Source: Solirubrobacteraceae bacterium
Lineage (GTDB): Bacteria; Actinomycetota; Thermoleophilia; Solirubrobacterales; Solirubrobacteraceae
Reading direction: 5' to 3'
Assembly (NCBI GenBank): GCA_017882455.1
Contig: JADGPL010000028.1
Span: forward strand, 1-38,074
DNA length: 38,074 nt
A model generated the notes under the pieces. It did no database searches. It worked only from the letters and a program-made list of their open reading frames with translations, and was not told the origin of the DNA. Positions 23,123 through 31,533 of the stretch are shown here, in pieces. Position numbers and translations under genes: made by a program. Position 1 is the stretch's first letter. Each line of letters starts with the position of its first letter.

Positions 23123-23965
23123 TCACGTACCAACTTCGGCGACGAGCTCGCTCAGGACCTTCGAGAGCTGTCCTCCCTGCCAGGCGATCGGCGAGCGCGC
23201 CGGCGGCCCCTGATCCTCGACGAGCAGCCGCGCCCCGGGGATCGCGGCGGCGTAGCGCTCGCCCACCGCCAGGGGATGCCCGGGGTCGGCCCCGTCGCGG
23301 CTTGCGACCACGACGACCGGAACCTCGATCGCCCCGAGCTCGCCCATCGCCTCGAACGGGCGCGAGCGGGGAACCACTTCGAGCGCGTCGGCCACCGCCC
23401 CGGGGTGCTCGTGCGCAGACAGGCGCTGGCGCAGCACGCGCTCGAGCGTCGCGCGCCAAGCCTCGGAGACTCCGGCCAGGTCATACGCGTGCACGAACCC
23501 CTCCACCCCTCCCTCCCTGAGCCCACGGGCGAGGGCATCCCAGCCACCGAGCTCGGCGGCCGAGAGCGTGCGCTCGGGGTCGAACGCGGGCGTGACGATC
23601 GCAAGCGCCCGCACGCGCTCGGGGTGGGCGAGCGCGAAGCGCAGCGCCGTGTGTGCGCCCATCGAGGCGCCGGCGATGACCGCGCTCTGCAGGCCCGCGG
23701 CGTCGAGCACCGCCTCGAGATCGAGCGCGAGGTGCTCGTAGCCGTAGGCGTGCTTCGGCGCCGGGCTCGAGCGACCGTGTCCGCGGGCGTCGTAGGCGAT
23801 CACCCGGTGCCCGGAGCGCTCGAGCGCGCGCGAGCCCATGACGACATAGCGGCGCGTGGCGCTGAGCCCGTGCGCCAGCACGATCGCCTGGCCCTCCCCG
23901 CTCTGCTCGCCCGACAGCACGACGCCGTCCGAACGGACGGCCAGCACGCTCGGCTCGGCACCCAC
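23123..23965 (-). CDS. Alpha/beta hydrolase lacking an obvious catalytic His
   Basis: A 280-residue alpha/beta hydrolase. AHGLSATRR is the oxyanion loop, GASMGA contains the nucleophile Ser (S101) and the late ASRDGADPGHP supplies the acid. The usual GxGH near the end is replaced by EDQGPPARSPIAWQGGQLS, so the catalytic His is missing or moved. The GTG start lies 7 bases after the upstream hydrolase stop, and the methyltransferase follows at 14 bases, so all three are one operon. The substrate is unknown; it may not be a standard esterase. Confidence 0.85.
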   Translation of the reverse strand: MGAEPSVLAVRSDGVVLSGEQSGEGQAIVLAHGLSATRRYVVMGSRALERSGHRVIAYDARGHGRSSPAPKHAYGYEHLALDLEAVLDAAGLQSAVIAGASMGAHTALRFALAHPERVRALAIVTPAFDPERTLSAAELGGWDALARGLREGGVEGFVHAYDLAGVSEAWRATLERVLRQRLSAHEHPGAVADALEVVPRSRPFEAMGELGAIEVPVVVVASRDGADPGHPLAVGERYAAAIPGARLLVEDQGPPARSPIAWQGGQLSKVLSELVAEVGT

Positions 23966-23972
23966 GGGCGCC

Positions 23973-24776
23973 TCAGGCGGGGACGGCGGCGAGCGTGCGG
24001 ATCAGCTCGGCCGAGCGCTCGGGCTGCTCCCAGAAGAACAGGTGCCCGACGCCGTCGAGGATCTCGAGCTGCGCGCCCGGGATCAGCGAGGCGATCATGC
24101 GACCGTTCTGCACGGGGAGCATCTGGTCCTCGGTGCCGTGGATCACGAGCGTGGGCATCCTCAGGCCGGCCAGGCGATCGCGCGTGTCATGAGCCAGGAC
24201 GGCCTGCGCCTGCGCCATCACGACGGGCACCGCGACCGCGCGCCGCTGGGCTATCTCCAGGAAGACGGCGTAGGCGTCATCGTCGGCGGCCTTTGCGGCG
24301 GAGACGTTGATCTCCCAGCCGGTGCGAATCGCGCGCTCGCGGTCACCGGAGCTGATCGCCTCGAACAGGCGCTGGAGGATCTCGGGCGCGGCGTGAGAGC
24401 TGCCCTCCCCGCCGCAGTAGGTGCAGCCGAGCGTGAGCGTGCGCACGCTCTCGGGATGGGCGAGAGCGAGCTCCTGGGCGATCATCCCGCCCATCGAGAT
24501 GCCGAGCACGTGGGCCGAGTCGATCTCCAGGGCTTCCATCAGGCCGTGGGCGTCCTCCGCCAACCCGGAGATCGTGAGCTCTCCCTCGAGGCGTGTGCTG
24601 TCGCCGATGCCACGATGGTCGTAGACGATCACCTCGAAGCCCTCGCGCAGGGCTTCCAGGAACGGCTCGCCCCAGTGCAGGGCCGTACCGCTCATGCCCA
24701 TGATCGCCAGCAGCGGCGGCCCGGAGCCGCCGCGTTCGTAGCTGAGCTCGATGTCGCCCACGGGGATCACGGACAC
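23973..24776 (-). CDS. Alpha/beta hydrolase
   Basis: A 267-residue alpha/beta hydrolase with a complete triad: GISMGG holds Ser94, HGTEDQMLPV the acid and GVGHLFFWEQP the His. The sequence YDHRGIGDS after the fourth strand is typical of the 3-oxoadipate enol-lactonase/esterase-like group, but I cannot assign a substrate. TAGGAT (24783-24788 on this strand) ends 6 bases before the GTG at 24776, so the transcript is probably leaderless. It is the first gene of the hydrolase-hydrolase-methyltransferase operon. Confidence 0.9.
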   Translation of the reverse strand: MSVIPVGDIELSYERGGSGPPLLAIMGMSGTALHWGEPFLEALREGFEVIVYDHRGIGDSTRLEGELTISGLAEDAHGLMEALEIDSAHVLGISMGGMIAQELALAHPESVRTLTLGCTYCGGEGSSHAAPEILQRLFEAISSGDRERAIRTGWEINVSAAKAADDDAYAVFLEIAQRRAVAVPVVMAQAQAVLAHDTRDRLAGLRMPTLVIHGTEDQMLPVQNGRMIASLIPGAQLEILDGVGHLFFWEQPERSAELIRTLAAVPA

Positions 24777-24826
24777 GCCTCGATCCTAGCGCGCGCCCGC
24801 GCAGGCACGGCACGCCGAAGCAGGCA

Positions 24827-24854
24827 CTCGCGTTGCTCAGACGGGCAACGCGAG
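24827..24854 (-). terminator. Hairpin around the dinB stop codon
   Basis: CTCGCGTTGC (24827-24836) and GCAACGCGAG (24845-24854) form a perfect 10-bp stem with an 8-base loop that contains the dinB stop. It is a candidate terminator without a U-run, and it also overlaps the codons of the C-terminal clamp-binding motif. Confidence 0.5.
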
Positions 24855-25952
24855 CTGCGCGCGAGCCTCGGCCGCATCCGCGCGCGCGGCGCTCGGGCCG
24901 GCGGAGGCGCCTTCGCCTCCCGGTGCGGCGCTCAGGCCGGCGACGCGAACTCCCAGCAGCCGCACGGGGCGCGGCGGCGAGTAGTCCTCGAGCAGCCGCA
25001 GCGCCTGGGCGGTGACGAGCTCGACGTCGCATGTGGGCTCGGGCACAGTTCGCGCGCGAGTAATTGTGGTGAAGTCGTCGAGGCGTACCTTGATGGCGAT
25101 CGTGCGTCCCCGGCGTCCGTTCGCGGAGAGGCTTGCGCACAGCTCGCCGGCCATGCGCGAGAGCGCTGCGCGCAGCTCCTCGGGATCCTTCAGATCGAGG
25201 TCGAAGGTCCGCTCGCGCGACTCCGAGACGACCTTGTGGGCGGCGCCCACCTCGCCGTCGTGCTCGAAGCGGGCGCGCCTGCGCAGCTCGCGTCCGAGGT
25301 TTGCTCCGAAGCGCTCGACGAGCAGCTGCTCGGGTGCGCCGGCCACTGCGGCGAGCGTGCTCAGGCCCAGCTCGGCAAGCCTCCCAGCCGTCTTGGGGCC
25401 GATGCCCGGCACCAGGCTGGGCGGGGCCGCGGCGAAGCGGGCGCAGGCCTCTTCGCGGGTGAGCGCCACGAAGCCGGCGGGCTTCTCGGCGTCGGATGCG
25501 ACCTTGGCGACGAGCTTGTTGGGGCCGATGCCGACCGAGCAGGTGAGCTCGGTTGCCGCCTTGATCTCGGCCACCAGCCGGCGCATGGCGGTGCGCGGTG
25601 AGAACAGCCCCTCGATGTCGAGGTAGGCCTCGTCGAGACCCACCACCTCGACGCGCTCCACGTGATCCCGCACGATGCCCATCATCTGTGCTGAGGCCGC
25701 GCGGTAGGTCGGGAAGTCCGGCGGGAGGAAGATCGCCTGCGGGCACAATCTCCGCGCGCGCGAGGCCGGCATGGCTGAGCCGACGCCGTAGCGGCGGGCC
25801 TCGTAGCTCGCTGTGGTCACCACCGCGCGCGGGCCGCTGCCGGAGACGACGACCGGCTTGCCGCGCAGCTCTGGGTGGCGGCGCAGCTCGATCGAGACGT
25901 AGAAGGCGTCGGCGTCGAGGTGCGCGACGCGCAGGGACTCTGAGGCGGACAC
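24837..25952 (-). CDS. dinB: DNA polymerase IV (Y family)
   Basis: A 371-residue translesion polymerase. The metal-binding acids are D13/D15 in HLDADAFYVS and D106-E107 in GLDEAYLD; Y18 sits at the steric-gate position. The helix-hairpin-helix (PGIGPKTAGRLAELG) and little-finger domain follow. The C-terminus QLALPV is a beta-clamp-binding motif, so the protein is full length. The GTG at 25952 is preceded by TAGATT (25963-25968 on this strand) with 10 bases between. I see no LexA box upstream, so SOS control is not evident here. Confidence 0.94.
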   Translation of the reverse strand: MSASESLRVAHLDADAFYVSIELRRHPELRGKPVVVSGSGPRAVVTTASYEARRYGVGSAMPASRARRLCPQAIFLPPDFPTYRAASAQMMGIVRDHVERVEVVGLDEAYLDIEGLFSPRTAMRRLVAEIKAATELTCSVGIGPNKLVAKVASDAEKPAGFVALTREEACARFAAAPPSLVPGIGPKTAGRLAELGLSTLAAVAGAPEQLLVERFGANLGRELRRRARFEHDGEVGAAHKVVSESRERTFDLDLKDPEELRAALSRMAGELCASLSANGRRGRTIAIKVRLDDFTTITRARTVPEPTCDVELVTAQALRLLEDYSPPRPVRLLGVRVAGLSAAPGGEGASAGPSAARADAAEARAQLALPV

Positions 25953-26002
25953 GGCCCTTGCGAATCTAGCGCCGCGGGCGGCGGGCGGCGGTCGGCGGGG
26001 CC

Positions 26003-26602
26003 TCAGCCGACGCGCGCCGGGGCCAGCAGCTCGCGGCGTGAGGATATGCCGAGCTTGCGGTAGATGTGGCGGGCGTGGGTGCGCACGGTCTCCACGCTGA
26101 TGCTCAGGTCGGCGGCGATCTGGGCGTTGGAGCGCCGGCGCTGCAACTCGGCCAGCACGTCTGACTCGCGAGCGGTGAGCAGTCCCGAGCCCGAAGGGGC
26201 GCCGTCGGTGCCCCTTGGGATCAGCTGCAGCCCGCGTGAGGCCAGGTGGATGGCGTTGAGGACGTCGCGCTCCTGTGTGTCCTTGGACAGGCAGGCGGCG
26301 GCTCCGAAGGCGAGCAGCTGGGCTGCCTCGACACTCGAGGCGTGGTCGGCGAGCAGCAGCAGATGGGTCGCGGGATGACGGATGGTGAGCTCTCGCGCCT
26401 CGATCGGGCTGCGCAGCGTGCCGGCGTCGAGGATCGCCACGCGCGGATCGTGGCGGCGCAGGACGGCGTCCAGCTGCGCCGGAGCCATGTCGCGGGCCAC
26501 GAGCTCGAGGCTGGGGTCGTCCTGCACCAGTCCCCGCAGCCCGCGGGCGAGGAGGTCTGGAAAGCGCCCGACCGCGACGGTGATCGCTGAGGTCTCAGAC
26601 AT
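26003..26602 (-). CDS. LuxR-type regulator with an atypical receiver domain
   Basis: A 199-residue NarL/LuxR-type protein. Residues about 8-125 have the receiver fold with the central Asp (AILDAGTL) and the Lys (CLSKDT), but the acidic pair at the end of the first strand is replaced by G-R-F-P, so Mg2+-dependent phosphorylation is doubtful. Residues 140-199 are a LuxR helix-turn-helix (LTARESDVLAELQRRRSNAQIAADLSISVETVRTHARHI...). The ATG at 26602 lies 11 bases after TAGGAT (26614-26619). No sensor kinase is near. It faces the secreted coiled-coil gene, a plausible target. Confidence 0.85.
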   Translation of the reverse strand: MSETSAITVAVGRFPDLLARGLRGLVQDDPSLELVARDMAPAQLDAVLRRHDPRVAILDAGTLRSPIEARELTIRHPATHLLLLADHASSVEAAQLLAFGAAACLSKDTQERDVLNAIHLASRGLQLIPRGTDGAPSGSGLLTARESDVLAELQRRRSNAQIAADLSISVETVRTHARHIYRKLGISSRRELLAPARVG

Positions 26603-26637
26603 GACGATGCACCATCCTATCGGCAAACACACGTCAA

Positions 26638-26659
26638 AGGGTGAGCTGCATATCACCCT
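26638..26659. promoter_or_regulatory. Inverted repeat upstream of the LuxR-type gene
   Basis: AGGGTGA (26638-26644) and TCACCCT (26653-26659) are perfect 7-base arms with an 8-base spacer, near the -35 position of the LuxR gene's TAGGAT promoter and about 190 bases from the divergent secreted-protein gene. Candidate regulator binding site. Confidence 0.45.
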
Positions 26660-26849
26660 GCAACCACCCTTTGCCTCCCCCAAAGATCCCCCGTAAAAGG
26701 GGAGCCGCGGGCGGTCGCGGGCGCGGGCATCTCTGCAATCGTCCTGTGAACAACTTCCGGACCGCTGAGGACGGGCCGGGGCGAGGGGCCACGGAGTGCG
26801 CTGCGGCTCGAGAGCGAATGCGACCCACGGAACGGGAGAGGGGTATCCG
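26660..26849 (+). other. Leader region of the secreted coiled-coil gene
   Basis: About 190 bases without a gene between the divergent LuxR and secreted-protein genes. It holds a short CCCC/GGGG hairpin at about 26689-26702 and a G-rich segment before the ATG. I looked for known riboswitch cores, including c-di-AMP, which often precedes cell-wall genes in actinobacteria, and could not match one. Confidence 0.4.
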
Positions 26850-28265
26850 ATGCGCGATAGCCGAGAGCCACAGACCGAGGGATCTGTGAGCAGACTGGCG
26901 CGCGCGGGTCGCCGTCTCCGTCCCACGCGCCGGCTGTGGGCGGGTTCGCTCGCGCTGCTCCTACCCCTCGTCCTCGTGCTCGTGGCGTTCCTCGCGCCGA
27001 TCGGCCAGGCCAAGGAACGCTCACCCGAACGCGAAGCGGCGAGGAACACCCGCCTCGCCGAACGGCTGCAGCGCGCCGAGGAACGCAAGGCCCAGCGCGA
27101 AATGCAGGAAAGGGCGCGCAGGGAACGCTCCGAGCGGGCCAAGACCAAAGAGGAAGAACGCGAGAACGGCGTGGTCAAAATCAGCTGCACCCAGGTGAGC
27201 TGGACCTTCAGGGGCTTCCCGGACCTGCCGGGGAACACGGTCACCGAGAAACTCACGATCGGCCACCTTCCGGCGACGCTGAGGACGTTCACCTTCGATG
27301 GCACGACCGGGACCGACGTGGTGGCGATCAACGCACCCCCCGGTCCCGGAGGTGCGGGCTACAAGATCGACGCGTGGGGAAAATGGACGACCAACGGCTT
27401 CCACGGCGCGTTCGACATCCACGCCAAGGTCACGTGTCCCCCCGCCCCAGCGCTGGCGATCGAAAAGCTCCAGCAGATCGCGGGCGCCGGCGGCTCCTAC
27501 ACGAGCACGCCCGTGACCGGCCAGGTCGGCCAGACCGTCGACTACGAGATCGTGGTGCGCAACACGGGCAACGTCCCGCTGAGCCTCGGCAACTTCAGCG
27601 ACCCCCGCTGCGACGAAGAAACGATCAGCGGCGGCCCCGGGGTGGCGGAACTGGCGGCGGGCGCCTCGACGACCTACCTCTGCAGCCACCTGCTGGGCAC
27701 GGCCGACCGGACATCCGGCAGGTACCTGAACGCGGTGACGCTCACCGCGACCCCGCCCGAGGGCGAAGGCTCGCCGATCTCGGAAACCTCGAACACGGTG
27801 GAAGTGCAGGTGCCACCCGTGACGCCGCCGAGCAAAGAAAAAACGTCCTCGACCACGACCACCACTCCCCCGCCGACCGTGAGCTCCTCGACGCTCGGCA
27901 GCATCACCACCCAGCCCCCCCGATCGGGAGTGCTGGCGTTCCTCTCGGCCAGCGTCCCGAGGCTGAACGGGCCCCAGGGCTGCGTGCGCCGCGGCTTTCG
28001 CGTGACGATCAAGTCGGCGGGAGTGGCGAGCGTGACCTTCTACCTGGACGGGCACAAGCTGAAGCGGTTGACGGCCCACAGCGCGCGCAAAGGCCAGCTG
28101 TCGATCGTGATCGACCCGTCGAAGCTGCGTGTGGGGGCACACCGCCTGCTGGCGAAGATCACGATGGTCAAGGCCCCGGGCGCAGCAAGGGCAGTGACGG
28201 CATCGCGCCGGATGATCGTGCTGCGCTGCGCCTCGGCGGCGCTCACGCCCAAGTTCACCGGCTAG
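26850..28265 (+). CDS. Secreted or anchored coiled-coil protein with Ig-like domains
   Basis: A 471-residue extracytoplasmic protein. A basic N-terminus and hydrophobic helix (about 30-50) act as signal or anchor. A highly charged Arg/Glu coiled coil (about 53-108) follows, then two beta-rich domains, the second (about 215-320) resembling DUF11/conserved-repeat modules (VGQTVDYEIVVRNTGNVPLSL), a Thr/Pro/Ser-rich linker (about 325-365) and a C-terminal Ig-like domain with two Cys. GGGAGAGGGG precedes the ATG. It is followed after one base by an L,D-transpeptidase, implying a cell-wall role. It uses GAA for Glu far more than its neighbours do. Confidence 0.8.
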   Translation: MRDSREPQTEGSVSRLARAGRRLRPTRRLWAGSLALLLPLVLVLVAFLAPIGQAKERSPEREAARNTRLAERLQRAEERKAQREMQERARRERSERAKTKEEERENGVVKISCTQVSWTFRGFPDLPGNTVTEKLTIGHLPATLRTFTFDGTTGTDVVAINAPPGPGGAGYKIDAWGKWTTNGFHGAFDIHAKVTCPPAPALAIEKLQQIAGAGGSYTSTPVTGQVGQTVDYEIVVRNTGNVPLSLGNFSDPRCDEETISGGPGVAELAAGASTTYLCSHLLGTADRTSGRYLNAVTLTATPPEGEGSPISETSNTVEVQVPPVTPPSKEKTSSTTTTTPPPTVSSSTLGSITTQPPRSGVLAFLSASVPRLNGPQGCVRRGFRVTIKSAGVASVTFYLDGHKLKRLTAHSARKGQLSIVIDPSKLRVGAHRLLAKITMVKAPGAARAVTASRRMIVLRCASAALTPKFTG

Positions 28266-28266
28266 C

Positions 28267-29031
28267 GTGCTCGCGCTCCACGCAGCCGGGGCCCCTCGGC
28301 GCCGCGCATCGCTGGCCGTGCTGGGCGCCGGCGTGCTGGTCGCGATGCAGCTCTGCACGCTCGTTCCCCCGGCGCAGGCACAGAGCTCAGTGACTGCGCT
28401 CGTGCGCATCTCAGATCTGCACAGGATCTCCCGCTGGGCCTATCCCACCTACGAAGCGGCCGTTCGCGCGAGCCCCTCCCCGCGTGCGCGCACGCTCGGG
28501 CACCTGCGGTTCCTGACCGGCGACGGGCAGGCGGAGCTGTACGTGGTGCTGGCAGCCGAGCAGCCCCTCTCCGCCGCGGCCTGGGTTCGCCTCGAGCTGC
28601 CGGGCAGGCCCAACGGCAGGACCGGCTGGGTGCCCCGGGACGCGCTCGGCGCATTTCACACGGTCGATGGCTATCTGCTCGTCGACCAGCGCGATCTGCG
28701 CGCGACGCTCTTCCGCGACGGCCGCGCGATCTTCAGCGCGCCGGTGGGAACGGGCAAGGCGAGCACGGTCACCCCCGCCGGGCACTTCTACGTGATGGAG
28801 AAGCTCATCACGCTCAACGCACCCCTCTACGGACCGTTCGCGCTCGGCACGAGCGCCTATGCGCCAACGCTCAACGAATGGCCGGGCGGAGGCGTGGTGG
28901 GCGTGCACGGGACCGACGAACCGCAGCTGATCCCCGGGCGACCGTCGCACGGGTGCATCCGCATGCGCAACGCGGACATCGCACGCCTGTGGCGGATCAT
29001 CTCGGTGGGGACCCCGATCGAAATCACATGA
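28267..29031 (+). CDS. L,D-transpeptidase (YkuD domain)
   Basis: A 254-residue secreted enzyme. The signal peptide covers about residues 1-38, with AQA before the predicted cleavage. Residues about 45-130 form an SH3-like or linker part. The YkuD domain (about 135-254) contains HGT (214-216) and SHGCIRM with catalytic C230. It cross-links peptidoglycan stem peptides through 3-3 bonds or attaches proteins to them. The GTG start lies one base after the stop of the secreted coiled-coil gene, so the two are one operon; that protein could be a wall-bound partner or substrate. Like that gene, it favours GAA for Glu. Confidence 0.93.
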   Translation: MLALHAAGAPRRRASLAVLGAGVLVAMQLCTLVPPAQAQSSVTALVRISDLHRISRWAYPTYEAAVRASPSPRARTLGHLRFLTGDGQAELYVVLAAEQPLSAAAWVRLELPGRPNGRTGWVPRDALGAFHTVDGYLLVDQRDLRATLFRDGRAIFSAPVGTGKASTVTPAGHFYVMEKLITLNAPLYGPFALGTSAYAPTLNEWPGGGVVGVHGTDEPQLIPGRPSHGCIRMRNADIARLWRIISVGTPIEIT

Positions 29032-29125
29032 TCGGTCCTGGGGGCTTGGGGTGTGTCCCGCCGGCGGACCTGCTCGGGCGCGGGACGCTGCCTCGCGATG
29101 GGTGGCCTGGGGATCGAGCCTAGTC

Positions 29126-29135
29126 CAGCATGCTG
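29126..29135. repeat. Short GCATGC-centred palindrome
   Basis: CAGCATGCTG, a perfect 10-base palindrome, sits at the left edge of an AT-rich pocket (about 29125-29195) ahead of the acyl-CoA operon. It shares its centre with the palindrome array near 16300, but such a short match could be chance. Confidence 0.5.
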
Positions 29136-29168
29136 AATATGGGGGCATTACATTCCAACAGCTTGACC

Positions 29169-29189
29169 GACAATTTTAGACGAATTGTC
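29169..29189. promoter_or_regulatory. Candidate repressor operator ahead of the acyl-CoA operon
   Basis: GACAATT (29169-29175) and AATTGTC (29183-29189) are perfect 7-base arms with a 7-base spacer in a locally AT-rich pocket. A TTGACC (29164-29169) overlaps the left arm. This is the architecture of TetR/GntR-type operators that control lipid-catabolic genes. The presumed -10 of the first gene (TAGGCT 29257-29262) is about 70 bases further on. Confidence 0.5.
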
Positions 29190-29275
29190 AATGGCCGTGC
29201 CGCCCTACGCCCGTGCGTGGGGCTTCTGGTCCGCGACGTGGGCAACGCTCCTGGGGTAGGCTTCGCCGAACAACC

Positions 29276-30442
29276 ATGGACCTGACCTTCAGCCCCAAGG
29301 AGATCGCCTTCCGCGACGAGCTGCGCGGCTGGCTGGCCGAGAACCCGCCAGCCCCCGAGCCCGCCGAGGGCGGCGAGGACGAGGGCGGGGAAGGGGCTCA
29401 ATTCAAGTGGCGCCGGGACTGGCAGCGGCGCCTCTACGACGCCGGCTGGGCGGCGCCCGCGTGGCCCACCGAGTACGGCGGGCGCGGGGCATCGCTGACC
29501 GAATCGGCGATCTACTTCGAAGAGATCGGGCGCGCGCGCGTGCCGATGGCGGCCAACGTGCTCGGCCTGCTGCTGGGCGGCCCCACGCTGATGGTGTGGG
29601 GCACGGACGAGCAGAAGGAGCGCCACCTGCCGCCGATCCTCTCGGCCGAGGAGATCTGGTGTCAGGGCTTCTCAGAGCCCGACGCGGGCTCGGACCTGGC
29701 CTCGCTGAAGACCCGCGCGGTCAAGGAGGGCGATGAGTGGGTGGTGAGCGGCCAGAAGGTGTGGACGAGCGGCGCCCAGTACTCGAAGTGGTGCATGCTC
29801 GTGGCGCGCTCGGACAACGAGGCGGCCAAGCACAAGGGCCTGACCTACTTCCTGATGGACATGGAGCAGGATGCCGTGCAGGTGCGACCCCTGCGCCAGA
29901 TCACCGGGGAGGCGGAGTTCAACGAGCTGTTCATCGAGGAGGCCCGCATCCCCGACGCCAATGTCGTCGGTGGCGTGGGCAATGGCTGGAAGGTCGCGCT
30001 GACGACGCTGATGAACGAGCGGGCGGGCCTCGGCTTCGCGCTGCAGATTCGCCTGCGCCAGCTGCTCGACGATCTGATCGCCAAGGCGGCCGAGCGCGGG
30101 CTGCTCGATGACGCGCGCATCGCCGATGCGCTGGCCGAGCTGCATGTGCGCTGCGAGTCGATCCGCCTGCTGGCCTGGAAGGGCCTCACCGACGTCGAGC
30201 GCTACGGCCAGCCCGGGCCCGAGGGGTCGCTCGTGAAGTGGCTGTGGTCGGACACCAACCAGCGTCTGACCCAGCTCGCCGTGGACATCGTCGGACCGGA
30301 GGCCCTGACGGCGGGTGAGAGCTGGAGCTATGAGCTGCTGCGGGCGCGCGGCAACACGATCGAGGGCGGCACCACGGAGGTCCTGAAGAACATCGTGGCC
30401 GAGCGCGTGCTCGGGCTGCCGCGACTCAAGGTGGCGGCATGA
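29276..30442 (+). CDS. Acyl-CoA dehydrogenase, catalytic subunit type
   Basis: A 388-residue acyl-CoA dehydrogenase: N-terminal helical domain, beta domain with the flavin-binding WCQGFSEPDAGSDLASLKT segment, and C-terminal helical domain. The catalytic base is E363 in NTIEGGTTEV. It introduces a double bond next to the CoA thioester using FAD. A partner lacking this Glu is the next gene, a pairing seen in actinobacterial alpha2-beta2 steroid and side-chain dehydrogenases. A Gly/Glu-rich insertion at about 30-42 is variable. The ATG at 29276 lies 13 bases after TAGGCT (29257-29262). Confidence 0.92.
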   Translation: MDLTFSPKEIAFRDELRGWLAENPPAPEPAEGGEDEGGEGAQFKWRRDWQRRLYDAGWAAPAWPTEYGGRGASLTESAIYFEEIGRARVPMAANVLGLLLGGPTLMVWGTDEQKERHLPPILSAEEIWCQGFSEPDAGSDLASLKTRAVKEGDEWVVSGQKVWTSGAQYSKWCMLVARSDNEAAKHKGLTYFLMDMEQDAVQVRPLRQITGEAEFNELFIEEARIPDANVVGGVGNGWKVALTTLMNERAGLGFALQIRLRQLLDDLIAKAAERGLLDDARIADALAELHVRCESIRLLAWKGLTDVERYGQPGPEGSLVKWLWSDTNQRLTQLAVDIVGPEALTAGESWSYELLRARGNTIEGGTTEVLKNIVAERVLGLPRLKVAA

Positions 30443-30491
30443 TCTTTAAGGAGCTCCGCCCTTCGGGCTCCGCTGGAGGGGTTGCCTAGTC

Positions 30492-31514
30492 ATGGACTTC
30501 GGCTTCACGGACGACCAGCGCGACATCCAGCGCACGGCGCGCGACCTGCTGGGCGAGCGCGCCAGGCCGGAGCGGGTGCGCGAGCACGCGGAGTCCGGAC
30601 GGATGGACACGGAGCTCTGGCGCGAGCTGTGCGAGCTCGGCTGGCCCGGTATCGCGATCTCCGAGGAGCACGGCGGAGGCGGTCTCGGATTGATCGAGCT
30701 GGGGATCCTCTGCGAGGAGCTCGGCCGCTCCCTCGCCCCCGTCCCCTTCCTCCCGAGCGCGATGGCGGCAGCGGTGATCGAGCACGGCGGCTCGCCCGAG
30801 CAGCGCGGGCGCTGGCTCCCGAGCCTTGCCTCCGGTGAGAGCATCGGCGCCCTCGGCACGGCGCTCGACGGCACAGCCGAGTTCGTGATCGGCGGCGCGG
30901 ACGCCCAGGTGATCGTGCTGATCGAAGACGACGGGAGTGCACGGGTCCTGGCGGCCGATGAGGCCGAGGTGAGCCCGCTGGCCTCGATCGACCCGACCCG
31001 CTCGGCGGCGCGCGTGAGCGCGGAGGACGGCGGCGAGCTGCTCGCCGATGGTTGCGCGGGCCTCGGACGCGCGCTGGTGGCCGTCAGCTCGGAGCTCGTC
31101 GGCGTGTGCGACAGGGCGCTTGCGATGACGGTCGAGTACGTCAAGGAGCGCAAGCAGTTCGGCGTGCCCGTGGGCGCCTACCAGGCCGTTTCGCACCGTT
31201 GCGCGCAGATGCTGCTGGAAACCGAGAAGGCCCGCTCGACCGCTGCCTTTGCGGCATGGACGGCCGATTCGGACCCCGAGCGCCTGGCCGAGGCGGCGGC
31301 GATGGCCAAGGCGGCCGCATCGGATGCCGGCCGTGAGGTCACCGCCAGCGCGATCCAGGCCCACGGCGGCATCGGCTTCACCTGGGAGGCGGACGTGCAC
31401 TGGCTCTACAAGCGTGCACAGGTCGATGCGGTGCTGCTCGGTGGAGCCGGCCGACACCGTGCCCGCCTCGCGGAGATCCTGGCCGACAAGGTCCGCGCCT
31501 CAGCCGCGGCCTGA
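30492..31514 (+). CDS. Acyl-CoA dehydrogenase, non-catalytic partner type
   Basis: A 340-residue acyl-CoA dehydrogenase homologue. RKQFGVPVGAYQAVSHRCAQM, the FAD-contacting segment, is present. But the region where the catalytic Glu should be reads VDAVLLGGAGRHR, so the base is missing. In Mycobacterium FadE pairs such subunits form one half of a heterotetramer whose other half supplies the Glu, which fits the upstream neighbour 49 bases away. ATG at 30492; the intervening gap contains a small GCCC-TTCG-GGGC type hairpin. Confidence 0.9.
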   Translation: MDFGFTDDQRDIQRTARDLLGERARPERVREHAESGRMDTELWRELCELGWPGIAISEEHGGGGLGLIELGILCEELGRSLAPVPFLPSAMAAAVIEHGGSPEQRGRWLPSLASGESIGALGTALDGTAEFVIGGADAQVIVLIEDDGSARVLAADEAEVSPLASIDPTRSAARVSAEDGGELLADGCAGLGRALVAVSSELVGVCDRALAMTVEYVKERKQFGVPVGAYQAVSHRCAQMLLETEKARSTAAFAAWTADSDPERLAEAAAMAKAAASDAGREVTASAIQAHGGIGFTWEADVHWLYKRAQVDAVLLGGAGRHRARLAEILADKVRASAAA

Positions 31515-31533
31515 GCCTTCCGCTCCTCCTAGC

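Noticed and set aside
23109-23126. GTACG/CGTAC inverted pair between methyltransferase and hydrolase
   Set aside because: Arms of only 5 bases within an operon gap; too short to call an operator.
24783-25968. LexA box for dinB
   Set aside because: No CGAAC-N4-GTTCG or close variant upstream of 25952.
26660-26849. c-di-AMP or other riboswitch ahead of the cell-wall genes
   Set aside because: The context is suggestive, but I could not match the conserved core segments by eye. A covariance-model search would decide.
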